Source of the DNA: Clostridiales bacterium | GTDB lineage: Bacteria; Bacillota; Clostridia; Christensenellales; Pumilibacteraceae | Direction of reading: 5' to 3' | Assembly (NCBI GenBank): GCA_022508505.1 | Contig: JAFLVC010000013.1 | Location: 1-51,788 of the forward strand | DNA length: 51,788 nt | Made by a program: the position numbers and the translations under genes | Notes under the pieces: generated by a model | The model's database searches: none | What the model saw: only the letters and a program-made list of their open reading frames with translations | What the model was told of the DNA's origin: nothing | Shown: in pieces, positions 18,416 through 23,259 of the stretch | Numbering within the stretch: the stretch's first letter is position 1 | How the letters are laid out: every line of letters starts with the position of its first letter

Positions 18416-19036
18416 TTAATGAACGGCGGGGGAAAGAAGCTTGTTGAGCGTTTTTTCGTCGAAGGCGGTGAGCCCCTTTGCCGCGCGGCGCTTTATTTCC
18501 TTGGCGCATTCTTCGGGCGACAAATTGTACTTTGAGCGCACGTAGTCGTAGCCGAAGATCGTTTCGGGCTTTGAAAGCAGTGCCGTTCCCATCATGCTCT
18601 TTTTGAATGTCAGGCACAGATATGTCTTGTTTTGGAGCGAGGTCGATGCGGCGTCGAACCCCTTTATGCCGAGCGATTTACCGAGTGCGTACGACGGTTC
18701 CGTCCCGTCGCCGACTGCGTTCATGATGAGCGTTTCGCGGTTGGGAGCAAGCCCCTCGTCGCTCAATGAGTCGAAGTCGTAGCCGTCCCGCCTGAGAGCA
18801 GCGAGATATGGGAACACGTCGCGCGAGACGAAGGTCGCCTTTTTGTCGGCGTACTTTCCGTACACGACCGCCTTTGAGTTTACAAGATTCTCGCGTATGC
18901 TCCACAGCGTGTTGAAGTTGACGCCCGACAGCGTCCACGCCGATAAGCGCTCTTCCGACCAGAATTGAAGTATGCCGTACTCCTCGACGGCGGCGAGCAG
19001 ATCTTCTTGGGAATGAATCTTTTGCATTGAACCCAT
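18416..19036 (-). CDS. AlkZ-related protein (probable DNA-repair family)
   Basis: 206 residues on the minus strand. The blocks WSIRENLVNSKAVVYGK, DKKATFVSRDVFPYLAALRR and DGYDFDSLSDEG resemble the Firmicutes family annotated as 'AlkZ-related', whose namesake AlkZ/YcaQ is a glycosylase that unhooks interstrand crosslinks. The assignment is from memory of the family pattern, and catalytic function in this branch is not established. The start may be MGSM at 19036 or the internal Met at 19027; neither has a clear ribosome binding site on this strand. Its 3' end faces tag, which removes alkylated adenine, so both may relate to alkylation damage. Confidence 0.72.
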   Translation of the reverse strand: MGSMQKIHSQEDLLAAVEEYGILQFWSEERLSAWTLSGVNFNTLWSIRENLVNSKAVVYGKYADKKATFVSRDVFPYLAALRRDGYDFDSLSDEGLAPNRETLIMNAVGDGTEPSYALGKSLGIKGFDAASTSLQNKTYLCLTFKKSMMGTALLSKPETIFGYDYVRSKYNLSPEECAKEIKRRAAKGLTAFDEKTLNKLLSPAVH

Positions 19037-19052
19037 GTAATTTATTCAAGGA

Positions 19053-19178
19053 GTAAATTTGCTTGCTTGCAATGGCAAATTTACAACGACGACAAATTCG
19101 GTATAATATCTCGCTGCTTGCAGCGGAACTCGCGCTTTGGTGTGCGCGAGTCCGGAGCTTGCTCCGGGATATAATACC
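19053..19178. repeat. Multi-hairpin intergenic element
   Basis: The 346-base gap 19037-19382 starts with dense secondary structure: a perfect 10-bp inverted repeat GTAAATTTGC (19053-19062) / GCAAATTTAC (19075-19084), then GCTGC-tt-GCAGC (19113-19124), then a ~10-bp stem from GGAACTCGCGC to GCGCGAGTCC (19125-19153), then CCGGAGC-tt-GCTCCGG (19152-19167). The last three are bracketed by GGTATAATATC and GATATAATACC, an imperfect inverted pair. No convincing gene lies here; a 63-codon frame across it reads as chance. It could be a small miniature element or a structured RNA. Confidence 0.55.
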
Positions 19179-19250
19179 TAATTTATTTTACGCAATTACA
19201 GCCGCGATGTCAAACATTTTTTCGGGCGAGGAATATCGACACGATGTGCC

Positions 19251-19280
19251 TTGACAAAACCGATTTCGCGGTGATATAAT
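19251..19280 (+). promoter_or_regulatory. Near-consensus sigma-A promoter for the metal permease
   Basis: TTGACA (19251-19256), 18 bp, TATAAT (19275-19280): both hexamers are perfect consensus. Transcription would begin near 19287, where an ATG opens a 31-codon leader frame. Confidence 0.88.
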
Positions 19281-19286
19281 TTCGGC

Positions 19287-19382
19287 ATGTCCGATTTTTC
19301 AGCCCACACCGCAATATTCGAGCTTAAACGCGCGGCAAGAACGCGCGCCTATTTAATTGCGTCTTTTTCGGAGGCGAGATAG
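19287..19382 (+). CDS. Possible 31-codon leader ORF before the permease
   Basis: The ATG at 19287 coincides with the predicted first transcribed base. The frame MSDFSAHTAIFELK... runs 31 codons and stops with TAG 19380-19382, directly abutting the permease ATG 19383. The permease ribosome binding site (GGAGG 19370-19374) lies inside it, so translating ribosomes would cover and then release that site. It also contains a CGCGCGG / CGCGCG hairpin (about 19330-19348). The coding potential itself is unproven. Confidence 0.3.
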   Translation: MSDFSAHTAIFELKRAARTRAYLIASFSEAR

Positions 19383-20387
19383 ATGGGCGAGGTGTTTTTA
19401 GACGCGTTTTTGGATACGTTGTGGGTGCTGCCGTTTTTGCTCGTCATGAACTTTTTGATCGAGCTCGTCGAGTACGGCACCAAGGGGCTCAAGGCGAACA
19501 GGATTTTGAAAGGCCCCGTCGCGCCGCTCATCGGGACGGCGGTGGGCGTCGTTCCGCAGTGCGGGTTTTCGGTCGTAGCGACCGAGCTGTACTCCAAGCG
19601 GAAGATAGCGCTCGGCACCCTTCTTGCAGTATACCTTGCGACGAGCGACGAGGCGCTTCCCATCATGCTGTCGAGCGTTACGAGCGCGGAAAGCTTTTTA
19701 AAGATTTTGCCCGTTCTCATAATCAAAGTGTGCTTTGCGCTTGTCGTCGGTTATCTCGTGTTCGGCGTGGAAAAGATAATGGCTCGGAAAAAATCGCATG
19801 GCGAGCCGACGCAACTGCAAGAAGTCGCGCATGACGATGCCGCCCAACAATCGGAACATGAACACAGGCACGAACACGAGCACGATCACGACGAAGACGT
19901 AGACGTGCACATACACGGCTGTCATCACCACGCGCTCGAAGAGAAAGACGAGCTCAGCGAGGGCGCGACCAAAAGGCAAAAGGCGGCGCACGTTTGGAAC
20001 GTATATCTAAAGCACCCGTTGCTTCACACCGCGACCGTCATTCTCTACATATTTATAGTCAACGTAATCTTCGGCGTTATCGTGTATTACGTCGGCGAAA
20101 AGCGGCTTGCGGAGTTTATAAGCTCGACGGGATATTTGCAACCCGTGCTCGCGGCGCTCGTGGGGCTCGTTCCAAACTGTGCAGGCTCTGTCGTCATAAC
20201 CGAGATGTACGTCGTCGGCGGGCTCAACCTCGGCGGCACGGTCGCGGGGCTGTGCGTTTCGGCGGGCATTGGGTATGCCGTGCTCGCCAAGCAGAACAGA
20301 CCGATACGGAACACCGTGATTATAATTGCCGTCATGTACGTTATTTCGGTGGCGCTGGGAGTGTGTATTACGGCGATTGGGTACTGA
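19383..20387 (+). CDS. Putative heavy-metal/manganese permease (ArsP_2-like), His-rich loop
   Basis: A 334-residue polytopic membrane protein resembling the 'putative 10TM heavy-metal exporter' family, sometimes annotated as manganese transporter or arsenic efflux protein. It has two halves with related motifs: PQCGFSVVATELYSKRKIALGT and PNCAGSVVITEMY...LGGTVAG, an internal duplication with conserved Pro-x-Cys in helix breaks. Between the halves, residues about 155-185 form a cytoplasmic-type loop packed with His, Asp and Glu (HEHRHEHEHDHDEDVDVHIH), likely metal binding. The start ATG 19383 has GGAGG eight bases before it. Transported ion unknown; the strong promoter suggests high expression. 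Confidence 0.78.
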   Translation: MGEVFLDAFLDTLWVLPFLLVMNFLIELVEYGTKGLKANRILKGPVAPLIGTAVGVVPQCGFSVVATELYSKRKIALGTLLAVYLATSDEALPIMLSSVTSAESFLKILPVLIIKVCFALVVGYLVFGVEKIMARKKSHGEPTQLQEVAHDDAAQQSEHEHRHEHEHDHDEDVDVHIHGCHHHALEEKDELSEGATKRQKAAHVWNVYLKHPLLHTATVILYIFIVNVIFGVIVYYVGEKRLAEFISSTGYLQPVLAALVGLVPNCAGSVVITEMYVVGGLNLGGTVAGLCVSAGIGYAVLAKQNRPIRNTVIIIAVMYVISVALGVCITAIGY

Positions 20388-20419
20388 GCGCAGTAAAGCG
20401 CGGTGCGCTTTATTGCTCA
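20385..20419 (+). terminator. Hairpin at the permease stop codon
   Basis: Nested stems TGAGC/GCTCA and TAAAGCGC/GCGCTTTA with a GGT loop, beginning in the stop codon. There is no T run after it, so it is a weak terminator candidate or an mRNA 3'-end stabiliser. Confidence 0.4.
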
Positions 20420-20430
20420 GATAAGAGATA

Positions 20431-20540
20431 TTTCACATCCCCTCAGTCAGCTACGCTGACAGCTCCCCTTATTAAGGGGAGCCTGACAGTCCCTCAGTCT
20501 GCCGCAAGCGGCAGCCAGGTCTTACACAGGGGAGCCGAAT
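20431..20540 (+). repeat. P1 plus P2 dispersed double-hairpin repeats
   Basis: P1 (20431-20483): TTTCACATCCCCTCAGTC, hairpin AGC-tac-GCT, GACAGCTCCCCTT-att-AAGGGGAGCC. P2 (20485-20540): GACAGTCCCTCAG, hairpin CTGCCG-caag-CGGCAG, then the CTTACACAGGGGAGCCGAAT end. The stretch 20541-20623 holds two more small hairpins (CGCGCGGAGCGCG and GCGGC-gaa-GCCGC) and nothing coding. Together with the next entries this fills the 493-base gap before dnaX. Confidence 0.85.
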
Positions 20541-20623
20541 AGTGGTCGCGCGGAGCGCGAGAAATAAATAATGCGGCGAAGCCGCGACCGCAATTTTCAC
20601 TATTATCTATTCATTATTCATTT

Positions 20624-20683
20624 ATTTCACATCCCCTCAGTCGGCGCCTTCGTCGCCGACAGCTCCCCTTATTAAGGGGAGCC
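20624..20683 (+). repeat. P1 dispersed double-hairpin repeat
   Basis: Same frame as the other P1 copies, but the first stem is replaced by CGGCG-ccttcg-CGCCG type sequence with complementarity kept. It ends AAGGGGAGCC and is followed by GAATAGTGGTCGCGCG, shared with the end of the preceding P2 copy. Confidence 0.82.
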
Positions 20684-20724
20684 GAATAGTGGTCGCGCGA
20701 AGCACGCGTTCCCGTCCCTCTGCA

Positions 20725-20812
20725 AGAGTGGCGTTTAGCAATTTCTAACGACACGCAACTCGTCGGGCGTAACGCACAATTACCGACGGTAGCACATACA
20801 CGAAGGTTAAAA
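20725..20812 (+). repeat. CGTCGGGTGTA hairpin-family repeat (copy B)
   Basis: GTGGCGTTTAGCAATTTC, TAACGACACGCA, ACTCGTCGGGCGTAAC, spacer, CACATACACGA and GGTTAAAAA. It aligns with copies at 22989, 23104, 44464 and 49956; the closing stem is weaker here. It lies directly upstream of the dnaX promoter. Confidence 0.7.
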
Positions 20813-20820
20813 ATTTCTTG

Positions 20821-20845
20821 CCTACTTCTTTTCAAAAGAAGTAGG
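20821..20845. promoter_or_regulatory. 25-bp palindrome abutting the dnaX -35 box
   Basis: Perfect 12-bp arms CCTACTTCTTTT and AAAAGAAGTAGG around one central C. The last base touches the TTGACA of the dnaX promoter, so it could be an operator; alternatively it is part of the dispersed repeat cluster. Confidence 0.5.
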
Positions 20846-20874
20846 TTGACAAGAGAGAAATAAAAGGCTATACT
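20846..20874 (+). promoter_or_regulatory. dnaX promoter placing the start point on the ATG
   Basis: TTGACA (20846-20851), 17 bp, TATACT (20869-20874). The ATG of dnaX begins six bases later, where transcription normally starts, and there is no ribosome binding site. Confidence 0.82.
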
Positions 20875-20880
20875 TTAAGC

Positions 20881-22629
20881 ATGGCAACGCTATATAGAAA
20901 ATACAGAAGCAAGACATTCGACGACGTAATCGGACAGGACCCGATTGTGACGACGCTGACCAACCAGATAAAGCTGGGCAGGATCGGGCATGCGTATCTG
21001 TTTTCGGGCAGCCGCGGCATAGGCAAAACATCGTGCGCGAGGATATTCGCGCGCGCGGTCAACTGTCTGCACCCGATAAACGGCAGTCCGTGCGGCGAGT
21101 GCGAGGTGTGCAAAAAGCTGGACGCGCCCGACAACGTAGATATAATCGAGCTCGACGCGGCGAGCAACAACGGCGTGGACGACGCGCGGGATATCCGCGA
21201 AAAGGTCAAGTATCTGCCCGTCTGCGGCAAGTACAAGGTGTACATCATCGACGAGGTGCACATGCTGACCGGCGGCGCGTTTAACGCGCTGCTCAAGACC
21301 ATCGAGGAGCCGCCCGAGCACGTCATATTCATTCTCGCGACGACCGAGCCGCAAAAGCTTCCGCAGACCATACTCTCGCGGTGCGTGCGGTTCGACTTCC
21401 GGCTCGTTCCGACCGACGTGCTTTCAAAGCATATTCAAAAGGTGTACGACGCGGAAGGCATCAAGTACACCAAAGACGCCGCGGACGAAATAGCTCGGCT
21501 CGGCGAGGGCAGTGTGCGCGACGCGCTCTCCATTGCCGACACGCTCGGCTCGGCGGCGGACGTCGTAACGCCCGAGATCGTGCTGGCGCTGACAGGCGCG
21601 GGCGACTCGACGGCGATATCCGAACTGTTCGACAGGGCGTCGGCGCGCGACATAGCGGGGTGTCTTAACGCGGTAGACACGCTCGCAAAAAGCGGAAAGT
21701 CAATGAGCGCAGTCGTTCGCCAGCTCGAAACGTATGCGAGGAACGCGCTCGTTATCAAGTCGGTAGGATACGACAAGGCGCTGTCGTCGGGGCTACTCAA
21801 CGTCGACCGCACACAGGCGGAACGGCTCAAAAAGTCGTGCGAGACGTGCGACATTGCGACGTGCGCCAAGCTTCTCGAAAGCTTTTCGGAAGCTGAGAAC
21901 GGCCTCAAATACTCGGTGAGCCCGCGGCTGTACCTCGAAACGTCGCTCGTAAAACTGACCTGCGACGACGCCGACGACCTGAGAAAGCGCGTAGCCGCGC
22001 TCGAAAAACGCCTCTCCGCAACGCCCGTTGCGGAGCAAAAAAAAAATATAGATAGCGCGCCGCAAAAAAGCGCGCCCATACCTCCGAAGAGCATTCCGCA
22101 AGAGTACGACTACGAGCCCCCGCCCGAGCCCGACGCTTACGCGCGTAGGATTGAAAAACCGACGCCGACCAAAGTGCAGAGCACACCGCCTAAAGCGCAG
22201 AGTGTGCCGCGCTCGGCGGAAGTCAAGTACACGCCTGTCGAGATTCCCAAGACCATGCCCAAAAAAGCGGACGAGGGCGAGTTCATGCACGTTCGAAGCG
22301 ACTCGGTGTCCGGCTTGGAGCTTCTCGGAAAAATCGCCACGTACCTTCGAAAGAGCGGCGACGGCGAGGCGGCGCGCGTGCGCGAGCTACTCTCGCGCGG
22401 CGTCGCGGTAAAAGAGCGCGAGGACGTCACGGCGTTCGTCGTGCCCGACGACAGCTTTCTATTGATGAGCGAAAAGCACGTGGTCGGCATACTCGACGAA
22501 GCGCTCAAAGCCGTCGGAGTGACAAAGCCCGCGAGCATAGAAAAGACGGACGAGGACCTGTACGCCGACGACCTCGCACGCGCTCGAGAGCTGTTTGGGC
22601 GGGACAATGTAGTGGGTAGGAATAGATAA
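20881..22629 (+). CDS. dnaX: DNA polymerase III subunits gamma/tau
   Basis: Clamp-loader ATPase and organiser of the replicative polymerase. Full-length tau is 582 residues. AAA+ features: YRKYRSKTFDDVIGQD at the start, Walker A GSRGIGKTS (43-51), a four-Cys zinc module (CLHP...CGECEVC), Walker B IIDEVHML, sensor ATTEPQKLP and the arginine finger in LSRC. Domain III ends near 375. A poly-A run at codons 386-389, framed by two hairpins, can shift the frame to an immediate stop and yield a gamma-like ~390-residue protein (see separate entry). Beyond it comes a Pro-rich linker and a short C-terminal domain (about 470-560) of tau type. The mRNA appears leaderless. recR is not found just downstream. 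Confidence 0.95.
   Translation: MATLYRKYRSKTFDDVIGQDPIVTTLTNQIKLGRIGHAYLFSGSRGIGKTSCARIFARAVNCLHPINGSPCGECEVCKKLDAPDNVDIIELDAASNNGVDDARDIREKVKYLPVCGKYKVYIIDEVHMLTGGAFNALLKTIEEPPEHVIFILATTEPQKLPQTILSRCVRFDFRLVPTDVLSKHIQKVYDAEGIKYTKDAADEIARLGEGSVRDALSIADTLGSAADVVTPEIVLALTGAGDSTAISELFDRASARDIAGCLNAVDTLAKSGKSMSAVVRQLETYARNALVIKSVGYDKALSSGLLNVDRTQAERLKKSCETCDIATCAKLLESFSEAENGLKYSVSPRLYLETSLVKLTCDDADDLRKRVAALEKRLSATPVAEQKKNIDSAPQKSAPIPPKSIPQEYDYEPPPEPDAYARRIEKPTPTKVQSTPPKAQSVPRSAEVKYTPVEIPKTMPKKADEGEFMHVRSDSVSGLELLGKIATYLRKSGDGEAARVRELLSRGVAVKEREDVTAFVVPDDSFLLMSEKHVVGILDEALKAVGVTKPASIEKTDEDLYADDLARARELFGRDNVVGRNR
22014..22075 (+). other. dnaX slippage site: hairpin, A10, hairpin
   Basis: A perfect 9-bp stem CTCCGCAAC (22014-22022) / GTTGCGGAG (22027-22035) with a GCCC loop, one C, then ten A (22037-22046), then eight bases later a GCGCGC (22055-22060) / GCGCGC (22070-22075) stem. 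In frame zero the run reads CAA AAA AAA AAT. A -1 shift or one added A reads into TAT AGA TAG (stop 22053-22055); one lost A reads ATA TAG (stop 22049-22051). Either gives a product truncated just after domain III, as gamma is in E. coli (ribosomal frameshift) and Thermus (transcriptional slippage). Confidence 0.75.
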
Positions 22630-22640
22630 GAGATAAGAGG

Positions 22641-22764
22641 GACAGTCCCTCAGTCTGCCGCAAGCGGCAGCCAGCTCCCCTTACACAGGGGAGCCGAATA
22701 AAGATGAAGCGCGGGATTGAATGCCCGCGCTTTTCAGATTCCTCGACAAGCTCGGAATGACACA
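22641..22764 (+). repeat. Composite 3'-end block, copy 1 (P2 + terminator hairpin + tail)
   Basis: Starts 11 bases after the dnaX stop. P2-type opening GACAGTCCCTCAG with first stem CTGCCG/CGGCAG and CTCCCCTTACACAGGGGAG; then GAATAAAGATG; then AAGCGCGGG-attgaatg-CCCGCGCTTTT, a terminator-like hairpin; then CAGATTCCTCGACAAGCTCGG and AATGACACA. Copies 2 and 3 are at 33729 and 49808, each just after a stop codon. It probably terminates dnaX transcription. Confidence 0.8.
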
Positions 22765-22865
22765 GTAAAAGCAATTCCTCATTGAAAAGAAGAGCCGTAA
22801 AAAAATGCGCTGTTGTACTAACGGTGTCATTCTGAGCGGAGCGATAGCGCAGTCGAAGAATCTGT

Positions 22866-22973
22866 TTTCACATCCCCTCAGTCAGCTTCGCTGACAGCTC
22901 CCCTTATTAAGGGGAGCCTGAACAGTCCCTCAGTCTGCCGCAAGCGGCAGACAGGTCTTGCACAGGGGAGCCT
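22866..22973 (+). repeat. P1 plus P2 dispersed repeats
   Basis: P1 (22866-22918) with first stem CAGC-ttc-GCTG, directly followed by P2 (22919-22973) with stem CTGCCG-caag-CGGCAG, the same order as at 20431. The stretch 22765-22865 between the composite block and this pair holds GTCATTCTGAGCGGAGCG and GTCGAAGAATCTG, pieces of another dispersed sequence also at 33915 and 50026. Confidence 0.82.
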
Positions 22974-22988
22974 GATAGGGGGTGCGCA

Positions 22989-23190
22989 AAAACGCTCTAC
23001 TGCCGTCATTCACGACAGAGAGGCGTTTTTTCTTTCTAACGATACGCACCTCGTCGGGTGAAACCTCGTATCACTCTCGCAGCAAACACACGACGGTTAA
23101 AAAAGTGGCGTTGAGTAATTTTTAACGATACGCATCTCGTCGGGTGTAACAAAGAACAAACCACCCAAGTCTACACACGACGGTTAAAAA
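22989..23190 (+). repeat. Tandem CGTCGGGTGTA hairpin-family repeats (copies C and D)
   Basis: Copy C (22989-23100) pairs CGTCGGGTG (23052-23060) with CACACGACG (23087-23095). Copy D (23104-23190) pairs CGTCGGGTGTA (23138-23148) with TACACACGACG (23172-23182): 10 of 11 pairs, 23-base loop. Both end GGTTAAAAA. Copy C also shares its upstream part (GTCATTCACGACAGA) with copy G at 44464. Nothing coding was seen in 22630-23259. Confidence 0.78.
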
Positions 23191-23239
23191 AATTTAATGA
23201 AATTTTAATGATAGTTGAATATTTTGCTAATGATAGCGG

Positions 23240-23248
23240 TGGTATAAT
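23240..23248 (+). promoter_or_regulatory. Extended -10 promoter of the TIR gene
   Basis: TGG-TATAAT with a consensus -10 (23243-23248); no good -35 at 17 bp. Transcription would start near 23255, leaving only about five bases before the ATG at 23260 and no ribosome binding site. Confidence 0.6.
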
Positions 23249-23259
23249 GTACACGTAAA

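Noticed and set aside
19063-19254. 63-codon plus-strand frame in the gap before the permease
   Set aside because: It runs through four hairpins, has no RBS and ends inside the -35 box of the permease promoter.
22505-22774. Short minus-strand frames reading CHSELVEESEKRG and RLPCVRGAG (also at 33674 and 49817)
   Set aside because: These are translations of the composite dispersed repeat, seen at three places because the repeat is repeated, not genes.
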